The notes beneath the pieces were generated by a model, which worked only from the letters and a program-made list of their open reading frames with translations, ran no database searches and had not been told where the DNA came from. This document shows positions 1 to 7,637 of a DNA stretch of 37,219 bases, one piece after another. Origin of the DNA: Bacillota bacterium (GTDB taxonomy: Bacteria; Bacillota; Limnochordia; DTU087). A program made the position numbers and the translations under genes. Every line of letters starts with the position of its first letter. The first letter of the stretch is position 1. The stretch lies in NCBI GenBank assembly GCA_012839845.1, contig DUMM01000079.1:1-37219 (forward strand), given 5' to 3'.

Positions 1-10
1 TATGTTCATA

Positions 11-72
11 AGAGATCTCACTCCTTAGAGCCTTGTGCTCTGCCAGCTGGAATGGCAGTGAGATCTCTTTTC
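11..72 (+). terminator. Rho-independent terminator of an upstream gene outside the window
   Basis: A perfect 12-bp inverted repeat (agagatctcact / agtgagatctct) at 11-22 and 57-68 is followed by a T-rich tract. The 34-nt apex holds two smaller possible stems (agag/ctct and tgcca/tggca), so the RNA may be branched. The T-run is only on the 3' side in + orientation, so it should stop + strand transcription entering from the left. Confidence 0.8.
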
Positions 73-215
73 TATTCCTCACCAGTATCTTCCTATCTGG
101 ATGACCTACAATAACTTTACACTAAGGTTGCAGGACGGACGTTCTCCTGCTAAAATGAGGTAAATTAAGGACGGGAGTGCGCAGCTGACTGTGTTCAGAT
201 AAAGAAGGTGATTGG

Positions 216-1868
216 ATGAAAATCGCACTGGCACAAATCAACTTAACCATAGGGGACCTGAAAGGCAACATCCAGAAGATCCTGGGCTATACTGCTAGAG
301 CCAAGGAGCTGGGATGTAAGCTGATTGTTTTCCCAGAGATGGCGGTAACTGGTTATCCGCCGGGGGATTTGCTTACCCGCCGGGAGTTTTTGGCTGCAGC
401 CGGGAAGGCTGTTAATCAGCTGGCCCGAGACATCGTGGGCATAGCGGCGGTTATTGGAGGCTTGGAATACCATACAGCCGACGGCGGCGAGCGCAAAGTG
501 GCTGTGTTTAACACGGCTTTCTTCTGCGACGGTCAAGGGAGTATTAGAGGCTGGCACAAACGGAATCTCATGGATTTTGACCTCATAGATGAACGGCGCT
601 ATTTTACCCCTGGCAGGCAAGAGATTGCCCTGGAGGAGGTAGAGGGACTGTCCGTGGGCATATCGGTGGGGGAAGATATGGATGATCCGGAAAGCATCAT
701 GGAGGCTCAGCTGGAGGCGGGGGCTGATTTCTTGGTTAATATCGGCTGTTTTCCTTACTACTTTGGCCAAGAGTCGAATACCCAAGAGGTGCTCAGCCAA
801 ATAGCCCGCAGGGCCGGTAAGCCGGTGCTTTGGGTGAACCAAGTCGGCGCCAATGATGAGGCCATTTTTGCCGGACAGTCTCTGGCGGTTGACGGCCTGG
901 GCCATATCTGCGCAAGGGGCAGTGCTTTTCAGGAAGAACTCATCGTAGTGGAAGTTGAAGGCACCCAGGTCAAAGGGCAGATGCCTCCAGTCACCACCAA
1001 CTCCATAGCCATGCTCCACAGGGCCCTGGTTTTGGGGATTAGGGATTACGCTGTCAAATCCGGTTTTACTGATGTAGTTCTGGGGCTGTCTGGAGGTTTA
1101 GATTCGGCGATTACAGCCTGTCTGGCTGTGGATGCTTTGGGCAAGGAACATGTTCACTGCGTTTCCCTTCCCAGCCCTTACACGTCCACCACGTCCATCA
1201 CCGATGCCAAGCAGCTGGCGGAGAATCTGGGCTGCGAGTTGAAGATCATCCCCATTGCCGATGCTTTGGCGAGTGTTAAGAGCACTCTCTTGGACAGCTT
1301 TATTGATGTGAATCTCGATGTAACGGAGGAGAATATCCAGGCCCGCCTGCGGGGGATGTTCTTAATGGCTCTAGCCAACAAGTACGGCTGGCTGCTGCTC
1401 AATTCCAGCAACAAGTCGGAACTGGCGGTAGGCTATGCAACCCTGTACGGTGACATGGCCGGCAGTCTGGCGGTACTCAGCGATGTCTACAAGTCTGACC
1501 TTTATCGGCTGGCAGATTGGATTAACCGGGAGAGGGAGATAATTCCCACTTCCATCCTGACTAAGCCGCCCTCCGCGGAACTCCGCCCCAATCAGCGGGA
1601 TGCAGACAGTCTGCCTCCCTATAATATCCTGGACGGAATCCTGCGGCTGGTCATTGAGGAAGGCAAGAATAGAGAGGAAGTAGCTGAGGCAGGTTATCCC
1701 CAGGAAACGGTTGATGAGGTACTGCACCTTTTGGTGCGGAGCGAGTTCAAACGCCGGCAAGCGGCGCCTGGACTGCGGGTGACCAAGCGGGGCTTCGGCC
1801 GCGGCTGGCGGATGCCGTTGGCAGCCAAGCACCAGTGGCTGTGGGATGCTGCCCCTGTAGATGACTAG
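216..1868 (+). CDS. nadE: NAD+ synthetase, glutamine-dependent type, with altered amidase active site
   Basis: Last step of NAD synthesis: ATP-dependent amidation of deamido-NAD. The protein has 550 aa, normal for the two-domain form. Residues 1-260 are a nitrilase-type glutamine amidase domain (FPEMAVTGYPPGD with Glu41; Lys115 in HKRN; DERRYFTPG). Residues 275-550 are the synthetase domain, with the PP-loop SGGLDS at 292-297 and the NSSNKSELAVGYATLYGD block. The start has a good SD (aagaaggtg). Oddity: where the family has the nucleophilic Cys in an ICEDxW-like motif, this protein reads SVGEDMDD, with Gly152 (ggg) in the Cys position. Glutamine hydrolysis should therefore be lost or done differently, and the enzyme may use free ammonia. 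The reading frame is otherwise intact. Assignment is very secure; loss of amidase activity is inferred. Confidence 0.95.
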   Translation: MKIALAQINLTIGDLKGNIQKILGYTARAKELGCKLIVFPEMAVTGYPPGDLLTRREFLAAAGKAVNQLARDIVGIAAVIGGLEYHTADGGERKVAVFNTAFFCDGQGSIRGWHKRNLMDFDLIDERRYFTPGRQEIALEEVEGLSVGISVGEDMDDPESIMEAQLEAGADFLVNIGCFPYYFGQESNTQEVLSQIARRAGKPVLWVNQVGANDEAIFAGQSLAVDGLGHICARGSAFQEELIVVEVEGTQVKGQMPPVTTNSIAMLHRALVLGIRDYAVKSGFTDVVLGLSGGLDSAITACLAVDALGKEHVHCVSLPSPYTSTTSITDAKQLAENLGCELKIIPIADALASVKSTLLDSFIDVNLDVTEENIQARLRGMFLMALANKYGWLLLNSSNKSELAVGYATLYGDMAGSLAVLSDVYKSDLYRLADWINREREIIPTSILTKPPSAELRPNQRDADSLPPYNILDGILRLVIEEGKNREEVAEAGYPQETVDEVLHLLVRSEFKRRQAAPGLRVTKRGFGRGWRMPLAAKHQWLWDAAPVDD

Positions 1869-1945
1869 ATTTTCCTCAAGCAGGGAAATTATGGGATGGG
1901 ACATAATTCTTCGGTGTTACTTTCTTAGAAGCGGAGGTGCGGCTC

Positions 1946-2056
1946 GTGGCAGTGTGGAGATGTACCGCTTGCGGTGAGACTAAAGAAGGGCGGTGCCGGC
2001 CTAAGGCATGCCCCAAGTGCGGAGCTCCCAAAGAGCAGTTTGAAAAAGTAGAATGA
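1946..2056 (+). CDS. Small rubredoxin-like / zinc-ribbon protein (36 aa)
   Basis: Too short for the ORF track. A GTG start at 1946 sits 7 nt after a strong ggaggt SD (1933-1938). The 36-aa product has the pattern WRCTACGE...ACPKCGAPKEQF, i.e. two CxxC knuckles about 17 residues apart. This closely resembles the rubredoxin-like C-terminal domain of rubrerythrins, so it probably binds one Fe or Zn. Only three or so residues precede the first knuckle, so it is a free-standing minimal domain, not a fragment of a visible larger gene. It is followed 15 nt later by a strong terminator, which supports a real transcription unit with nadE. Its partner is unknown: an electron carrier and a structural zinc protein are both possible. 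Confidence 0.7.
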   Translation: MAVWRCTACGETKEGRCRPKACPKCGAPKEQFEKVE

Positions 2057-2071
2057 CGAATAACCACCGGC

Positions 2072-2112
2072 AAAGACCAGGAAAGAGAGCAAAATCTCTC
2101 CTGGTCTTTTTT
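2072..2112 (+). terminator. Rho-independent terminator after the small rubredoxin-like gene
   Basis: An 11-bp stem, aaagaccagga (2072-2082) with tcctggtcttt (2099-2109), has a further gaga/tctc pairing inside and runs into a stretch of T. It ends the nadE-small protein unit. Confidence 0.85.
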
Positions 2113-2190
2113 CTATGCGGCTGGTCTCCTCCCGGATGATAATCCCCACAGCGGGGAAAATAGCAAGAGAAGCACAGCGGGAGCCTTCCC

Positions 2191-3411
2191 ATGATGTCTC
2201 CGGGGAGTGTGATCAGCATTCCGCACGTTCTCCATGTAATGCGGCCTGCAGCTGGGGGTATGCTAACCCACTTGGAACTTCTCCTTAAAGGTCTCGGTCG
2301 AGCTGGTTTTGAACTTACCGCCGCGTGTCCCGTTGATGAGTTGGTGCTTCAGCATATGAGAGCAGCGGGCATTGCCCGCATTCTGCCGCTGGATGTGGGA
2401 GATGCCGTGAGACCTTTGGCTGATCCGTTGATTATCGGGAGGTTCTCCCGCTTTCTGGAGGAACACCCATTTGATATTATCCACGCCCATGGGGCTAAAG
2501 CAGGACTTATCACCCGCCTGGCACTTAACTGGCGCAGGAGACTGCCTTATCCCGTCATTGTGAGTTACCACAACGAGATTCTGCCGGAAAGCCGCCATGT
2601 CAGGCAGCGGAGAATGCGTTATCTGGCTGAAAGATGCTTGGCGGGATCAACTTCCCATTTCATCGCCGTCTCTCCGCCCATCAAAGAGGAACTGATCACT
2701 GTCATCGGCTGTTCTCCCGACCAAGTCAGTCTTATACCCAACGGTATCGAGCTTCCCGAACCAGAATCCCAGGAAGACTGGACAGCAGTCCGCCGTACCT
2801 GCCGATTGCGATGGGGCTGGCCTGATGAAACCGACGGGTTCATTGTCGGGACAGCCTGCCGCTTGACTTGGGAGAAGGGACCTGATCTGCTGATTAAGGC
2901 GGCAGAACTTGCACTGGCAAGGGAGCGAAGTCTGCGGTTTGTCATTATCGGCGATGGGCCCATGGCTGAGGAACTGAGGCAAGCTGCAAGAAACCTCGGC
3001 ATTCTCCCCTTTGTCCGATTCTTGGGCTATCAGAGGGATGCCCGCCAGCTATTTCCTGCCTTTGATGCCTTTGTCCTGCCCTCCCGTACCGAAGGGTGGC
3101 CCCTGTCGCTAATGGAAGCCATGGCCGTGGGTTTACCGGTGGTGGCAGCTGGTACCGGCGGTGCCGCCTATATGGTCGAATCCGGCCGAACCGGCATTTT
3201 GGTAAGGCCCGGCAACGCCGAGGAGCTGGCGGAGGCGCTAATTCTCTTGGCTAGAAACAAAGAGCTGGCCGAAAAGCTGGGCAGAGCTGCGGCCCATCAC
3301 GCTTACTGCCATTTCAGCGCGGAAGCTATGGTAGCCAGGGTGAAAGAGGTTTACGATGAGGTCCTTTCGCAGACATCCTCTGCATCTTTATTAAGAGAGG
3401 GTGGCAAGTGA
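2191..3411 (+). CDS. GT4-family glycosyltransferase
   Basis: A 406-aa GT-B-fold glycosyltransferase of the GT4 (RfaB/WcaL-like) family. The N-terminal half carries the acceptor-side motif HVMRPAAGGMLTHLELLLKGL and a DIIHAHGAKAG segment. The C-terminal half binds nucleotide sugar, with VPNG-like SLIPNGIELP, then the E-x7-E signature in PSRTEGWPLSLMEAMA and a GTGGAAYMVE loop. There is no signal peptide, so it should act at the cytoplasmic face of the membrane. The start is ATG (tandem ATGATG) after a gggag SD. The stop lies within a few bases of the next gene's start, so the two are probably translationally coupled and used together on a surface glycopolymer or glycolipid. Donor and acceptor sugars cannot be read from the sequence. 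Confidence 0.85.
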   Translation: MMSPGSVISIPHVLHVMRPAAGGMLTHLELLLKGLGRAGFELTAACPVDELVLQHMRAAGIARILPLDVGDAVRPLADPLIIGRFSRFLEEHPFDIIHAHGAKAGLITRLALNWRRRLPYPVIVSYHNEILPESRHVRQRRMRYLAERCLAGSTSHFIAVSPPIKEELITVIGCSPDQVSLIPNGIELPEPESQEDWTAVRRTCRLRWGWPDETDGFIVGTACRLTWEKGPDLLIKAAELALARERSLRFVIIGDGPMAEELRQAARNLGILPFVRFLGYQRDARQLFPAFDAFVLPSRTEGWPLSLMEAMAVGLPVVAAGTGGAAYMVESGRTGILVRPGNAEELAEALILLARNKELAEKLGRAAAHHAYCHFSAEAMVARVKEVYDEVLSQTSSASLLREGGK

Positions 3412-3412
3412 C

Positions 3413-5668
3413 GTGGCTGCGGGCAAAAAGGTCTGGGGTGTGCTGACAGCGATAACCCTGCTGGGGTCATTACTGTTGATGATGGGATTGAGCCTTGAGT
3501 GCTGCGGCGCTGCCGCTGTAGACCGAGAAAACGGCCCTCGGGTCACTGTGGTGGTTATAAACCGCCTGTCGTTGGATGACCTGGCCGCCCTGAGGGGTTC
3601 AGCGTTGTTAGACTTGGCAGCCAAGGGCGGAATCGGACTGATGAACACCAGAACCGGCGGCGGACTCACTGCGGAAAATGCTTATGCCAGCATTGGAGGC
3701 GGTGCCCGCCTGCTGGGGGGAGCCCATGCCAAGCTGGCTCTGTCCAGCGAGGCAGTGTACAAAGGAGAAAGAGCGGGGGACATCTACCGACGCCGTACCG
3801 GCTGGGACCCTCCCCCAGGTTCCATATTGGTGCTGGATATAGAGAATATCAAAGCCAACAATCTTGCCTCTGGCAATATCCAGCTGGTGGGGCTGATTGG
3901 CGAAACTTTGCGGGAGGCCCAGCTAAATGCAGCGCTGATCGGCAACGCCGACACCCAGGAGTACCAAAGGTGGGCAGCCCTCATTGCCATGGACAGCAGA
4001 GGCCAAATCCCCATAGGCAGTGTGGATCCGGAGCTCAATACATTGGATCCGGGGTTTCCCACCGGCCGCCGGAGCGATATTCCAGTTCTGTGGCAGGAAT
4101 ACCTGCGAGTGCGGGCCAGCGCGCCGTTTGTTGTGGTAGATCTGGGAGACATGGATAGGGTGGAAGAGGAAAGGCGGCAGCTTGCTCCGTCCCGCTACCG
4201 CAGCTACCGCCGGACAGCCCTGGAAAGCGCCGACGGATTTTTGAGAGAGCTCCTCAGTACAGCAGACCTCAGCAAGGAGTGGATTTTAGTCGTCAGCCCC
4301 TTGCCCATTGGGGAAGGCGCCTCACGGGGGGAGCTCCTTACGCCCATAATTGCTGCTGGACCAGGTCTTGCACCGGGCTTATTGGTGAGCACCACCACCC
4401 GCCGTCCCGGTGTAGTTGCCAATTACGATATCGCACCCTCGGTACTTGCTTGGCTGAACCTTCCTTCACCGAAAGGGCTGCCGGGAGCAGTACTTACTAC
4501 CACCGGCAAAATTCCCCAGATATTCAGCAGTTCCAATGTCGGCCCTGATACTCCGCTGGAGGTCAGGTTGAGGTATCTAGCGGAGCTGCTTTCCCGCAGT
4601 GCAGCTGTTTACCTTCATCGCGCGCCTCTTCTCAAGACCTTTGTTACTTTGGAGATTATCATTTACCTGACCGCCTTCGCCTTGGCGGCAGTGTATCCCA
4701 GTCTGCCCAGAGGTTGGACTAACTGCATGGTATTCTTGCTCCTCTTTATTGCTTCAACGCCTTTGGCTCTGCTAGTCTTGCCGCTCCTGCAGCCGGTGAC
4801 GGTGACTGCAGCTTTCTTGTACACATTAGCTGCGGCACTTTCCTTTGCGGCCTTGGCATGGGTCTTGATTGCCAAAACGGAGCGGCGGTTTGTATTCATC
4901 TGTGCTGTGACTGCCCTGGGGATCGCCGCCGACGCGCTGTTGGGCGGTCCGCTGATCAAGTACTCACCCTTAGGCTATGATGTGATGCTGGGCGCCAGGT
5001 TTTACGGGATAGGCAATGAATACATGGGAATCCTGGTGGGGGCATCATTGCTGGCGGCACCTGCAGTCAAGGAGCGCTTTCCCAGGACGGCTCCCATTGT
5101 TGTGCTCTGGTTTCTGCTGGTGACTTTCATCCTCGGTTTGCCGACCCTTGGGGCTAATGCTGGCGGCACCATTACTGCCCTTGCGGCCTTCCCCTTCGCC
5201 TACGGAATGGGGGATAGGGGCAGGCGGTGGAAGGCCTTTGGGTTCCTCGTTGCGGTGCTTGCGGTGCTGGTCTTGCTGAATGTTATTGCCGCCGACGGCG
5301 TCGGCTCTCATGTCGGCAGAGCGCTGAAGCTGGTCCTAGAAGGCAGCTGGGCGGAAATTGCTGCCATTGCCCGGAGGAAGTTGGCCATGAACTGGCGGCT
5401 GATGCGGTACAGTATCTGGAGCAAGGGTCTGCTGGTTGCCCTGGGTATCATGGCAGTTCTGGTTTACCGGCCTACTCCGGGGATAAAGGAGATCATGGAA
5501 GAGCACCCCAGTCTGCGGAGAATTGTGTTTGCTACCATCCTCGGCAGTTTGGCCGCTTTGTTGTTCAATGATTCCGGAGTAGTAGCCGGGGGAACTGCCA
5601 GCATCTATGCTGCTGGTCTTGTGTTAAGCCTAATCCTAGAGCAGCGGGGAAGAAGGGGGGAAGAATAA
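3413..5668 (+). CDS. Alkaline-phosphatase-like domain fused to polytopic membrane domain
   Basis: About 751 aa. After an N-terminal membrane anchor (WGVLTAITLLGSLLLMMG), residues ~45-385 look like a divergent alkaline-phosphatase/sulfatase-superfamily fold on the outer face: VTVVVINRLSLDDL start, GLTAENAYASIGGGAR in the nucleophile area, and a late TRRPGVVANYDIAPSV block. From ~410 on there are about eight hydrophobic segments, with a conserved-looking GARFYGIGNEYMG loop. The usual DHG metal motif is not obvious (SPLPIGEG lies where it might be), so catalysis is uncertain. The ORF track starts at GTG 3401, but the SD (gagaggg) abuts that codon; GTG 3413 gives usable spacing. Coupling to the GT4 gene suggests a role in modifying an exported glycopolymer. 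The function is unknown. Confidence 0.6.
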   Translation: MAAGKKVWGVLTAITLLGSLLLMMGLSLECCGAAAVDRENGPRVTVVVINRLSLDDLAALRGSALLDLAAKGGIGLMNTRTGGGLTAENAYASIGGGARLLGGAHAKLALSSEAVYKGERAGDIYRRRTGWDPPPGSILVLDIENIKANNLASGNIQLVGLIGETLREAQLNAALIGNADTQEYQRWAALIAMDSRGQIPIGSVDPELNTLDPGFPTGRRSDIPVLWQEYLRVRASAPFVVVDLGDMDRVEEERRQLAPSRYRSYRRTALESADGFLRELLSTADLSKEWILVVSPLPIGEGASRGELLTPIIAAGPGLAPGLLVSTTTRRPGVVANYDIAPSVLAWLNLPSPKGLPGAVLTTTGKIPQIFSSSNVGPDTPLEVRLRYLAELLSRSAAVYLHRAPLLKTFVTLEIIIYLTAFALAAVYPSLPRGWTNCMVFLLLFIASTPLALLVLPLLQPVTVTAAFLYTLAAALSFAALAWVLIAKTERRFVFICAVTALGIAADALLGGPLIKYSPLGYDVMLGARFYGIGNEYMGILVGASLLAAPAVKERFPRTAPIVVLWFLLVTFILGLPTLGANAGGTITALAAFPFAYGMGDRGRRWKAFGFLVAVLAVLVLLNVIAADGVGSHVGRALKLVLEGSWAEIAAIARRKLAMNWRLMRYSIWSKGLLVALGIMAVLVYRPTPGIKEIMEEHPSLRRIVFATILGSLAALLFNDSGVVAGGTASIYAAGLVLSLILEQRGRRGEE

Positions 5669-5721
5669 GAGAACCCACCCCAAGCTTCCTTGCCCGCTGC
5701 CAAAAGCTGAAGATATGGTAC

Positions 5722-5750
5722 TATACACCCTCTCCCCAGTGTGGTATTAT
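5722..5750 (+). promoter_or_regulatory. Possible sigma-A promoter with an imperfect direct repeat
   Basis: TATACA (5722-5727), a 17-nt spacer and TATTAT (5745-5750) form a plausible promoter for the 4Fe-4S gene. It lies within two near-copies of tggtactatacaccc (5716-5730) and tggtattatataaccc (5742-5757), spaced 26 nt start to start, which could also be a tandem operator. The -35 match is weak. Confidence 0.35.
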
Positions 5751-5817
5751 ATAACCCAGTTGCTCAGTAGGAATTAAGCAGGTAGACATGCATCAGACAT
5801 ACTGGGGAGGGTAATTG

Positions 5818-6615
5818 GTGGTAAAACGCGTGATTATCCGCATTGATGAGGAAAAGTGCAACGGCTGCGGCCTCTGCATCCCCGGCTGTGCGGAGGGCGC
5901 CCTGCAGATAATTGACGGCAAGGCCCGCTTGGTCAGAGAAGCCCTCTGCGACGGTTTGGGTGCCTGTCTCGGCGAATGTCCTCAAGGTGCCCTCTACCTG
6001 GAGGAGGCTGAGGTCGAAGCCTTTGACCCAGAGTTGGTTACCGCCCTGCACAGCGAGAAGCAGGTCAAGGCACGCGGTACCGTCCAGGAAGAAACTGAAC
6101 CTGCAGCCGGCGGTTTTGAGGGCGGCTGTCCCGGGCTTTGCTCGTTTTCTCTTGGCAGTGCACAGGTAGAACGTAAACAGACCACCTTCGCCGAGGACGT
6201 CGGGGATGGACAGGCAGTGCCCCAACCAGAACTGAGAAATTGGCCGGTACAGCTGGCCCTTATCTCGCCCAAGGCTTCCTTCTTGAAGGGCGCGCATCTC
6301 TTGCTCTGCGCAGACTGCGTTCCCTTCGCCTTTGCCGGTTTCCACCAAGAGCTGCTGCAGGGTCGGGTTGCGGCGGTGGCCTGTCCGAAGCTGGATGATG
6401 CTGGGCAGCATGTGGAGAAGCTGGCGGCCATCCTCAGGGCCAATGACATAGCCGGCATCACAGTTGCCCGCATGGAGGTGCCCTGCTGCGGCGGCTTGGT
6501 TAGAATGGCAGAGATAGCCTCGGCCATGGCGGGGGTCACGCTGCCCATCAGCGATATTGTCATCACCATTGGGGGCGAGGCCCAAGCGCGCAAGACCCCG
6601 GATACAGGGAGGTAA
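5818..6615 (+). CDS. Di-cluster 4Fe-4S ferredoxin-domain protein
   Basis: A 265-aa iron-sulfur protein. Residues ~1-60 are a bacterial-type ferredoxin domain with CNGCGLCIPGC and a second set CDGLGACLGECPQG, enough for two [4Fe-4S] clusters. The C-terminal ~130 residues form a conserved domain (WPVQLALISPKASFLKGA, LLLCADCVPFA, ACPKLDD, VEVPCCGG-like VARMEVPCCGGL) with extra cysteines. This architecture is widespread in anaerobic Clostridia and methanogens, with no defined reaction that I know of. GTG 5818 is preferred over the track's TTG 5815 because of spacing to the ggggaggg SD. The gene converges on parA with a 17-nt gap and no terminator between them, so its transcript probably runs antisense into parA. 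Confidence 0.75.
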   Translation: MVKRVIIRIDEEKCNGCGLCIPGCAEGALQIIDGKARLVREALCDGLGACLGECPQGALYLEEAEVEAFDPELVTALHSEKQVKARGTVQEETEPAAGGFEGGCPGLCSFSLGSAQVERKQTTFAEDVGDGQAVPQPELRNWPVQLALISPKASFLKGAHLLLCADCVPFAFAGFHQELLQGRVAAVACPKLDDAGQHVEKLAAILRANDIAGITVARMEVPCCGGLVRMAEIASAMAGVTLPISDIVITIGGEAQARKTPDTGR

Positions 6616-6632
6616 GTTCGGCAAAGGACTCT

Positions 6633-7412
6633 TCAGCTTGCACGGCGGGAAAGGTCGAAGAAAATCTCCCTGGCCAGCTGCCGGTAGGCGTCGACGCCCG
6701 GAATGCTGCGGGCATAGTGGATGGTTGGCTCTCCGGCGGCTGCCGATTCTGCGAACCGGATGCTCCTGTAGACCGTGTACTCGTACACCCGGATCTCCGG
6801 TTCAAAGGTTTCGTAAAGCTCTTTCAGCACCTGGGCGGTGTGATTGGTGCGGCGGTCAAACATGGTGGGGAGCAAACCGGCGATTTTGAGCTGGTTGTTG
6901 TGGTGAATCTGGATCTTGCGCACCAGTTTCAGCAGTCCTTGTACTGCCTTTTGGGCCAAGTACTCGCAGGCGACGGGGATGATGAGATAATCGGCGACTG
7001 CCAGAGCATTGACGGTAAGCAATCCGAGGGACGGCTGGCAGTCGATCAAGATTACATCGAAATTATTCCGGATGGGTGTCAAAGATATGGCCAGGCGCCG
7101 CTCCCGGGCAAAGGAGCCCACCAGCTCCATTTCCGCCAAGGCTAAATCGACATTAGCCGGGAGCAGAGAGGCTCCGAAGGATGTCTCGAGTATGTAGGGT
7201 TCGGCACTGGCAGAACGCCGCAGGGCATCGTATATGGTCTTTTCCAGAGAATCCGGCTGGTAACCGCAGCAAAGGGTAAGTCCACCCTGGGGATCAAGGT
7301 CCACCATCAGCACTTTGCAGCCCAACTCCGTAAGGGCAGCTCCCAGGTTAATGGTGGTGGTTGTTTTCCCAACTCCGCCTTTTTGGCTGGCGATGGCGTA
7401 AATGACAGCCAC
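6633..7412 (-). CDS. ParA/Soj-family ATPase (orphan)
   Basis: A 259-aa MinD/ParA-type P-loop ATPase with the deviant Walker A KGGVGKTTTTINLG, then MVDLDPQGGLT and DVILIDCQPSLG. The length fits chromosomal Soj. The track ORF begins earlier, but GTG 7412 (VAVIYAIASQKGG) puts the Walker A close to the N-terminus as in Soj and has a purine-rich stretch (aaaggcagg) upstream. No ParB/Spo0J gene or parS-like site is seen beside it, so it is an orphan copy. It could serve segregation or the positioning of another cargo. It is transcribed alone on the minus strand. Confidence 0.85.
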   Translation of the reverse strand: MAVIYAIASQKGGVGKTTTTINLGAALTELGCKVLMVDLDPQGGLTLCCGYQPDSLEKTIYDALRRSASAEPYILETSFGASLLPANVDLALAEMELVGSFARERRLAISLTPIRNNFDVILIDCQPSLGLLTVNALAVADYLIIPVACEYLAQKAVQGLLKLVRKIQIHHNNQLKIAGLLPTMFDRRTNHTAQVLKELYETFEPEIRVYEYTVYRSIRFAESAAAGEPTIHYARSIPGVDAYRQLAREIFFDLSRRAS

Positions 7413-7498
7413 ATCCGTCACCTGCCTTTCTGAGTGCGCAAATCTATGTACAAAGTTCGCCGCGGTTTCATAAAGACCTTTTATTGGCCTGCAGAAGT

Positions 7499-7539
7499 AC
7501 CTGCCCAAGGCATCAGTGCGATGTCCGGCAGGTTTTTTT
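7499..7539 (+). terminator. Plus-strand intrinsic terminator upstream of araB
   Basis: A 7-bp stem, acctgcc (7499-7505) with ggcaggt (7527-7533), has an inner gcatc/gatgt pairing and then seven T. No + strand gene lies directly upstream; the nearest is the 4Fe-4S gene ending at 6615. It either ends that gene's long 3' transcript running antisense to parA, or acts as a leader attenuator for araB. A second acctgcc copy at 7420-7426 could compete for pairing. Confidence 0.65.
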
Positions 7540-7637
7540 CGTTTTTCTGCGAATACAATTCTTAAATAAAGGGCGGCGTTGGCGTGGTCTGTGCCGAAAG
7601 CTGTATATCAGACAACCCACATGAAGGGGGATTTGCT

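Noticed and set aside
243-1019. 258-aa minus ORF opposite nadE
   Set aside because: Shadow of nadE; no recognisable domain and no usable start signal.
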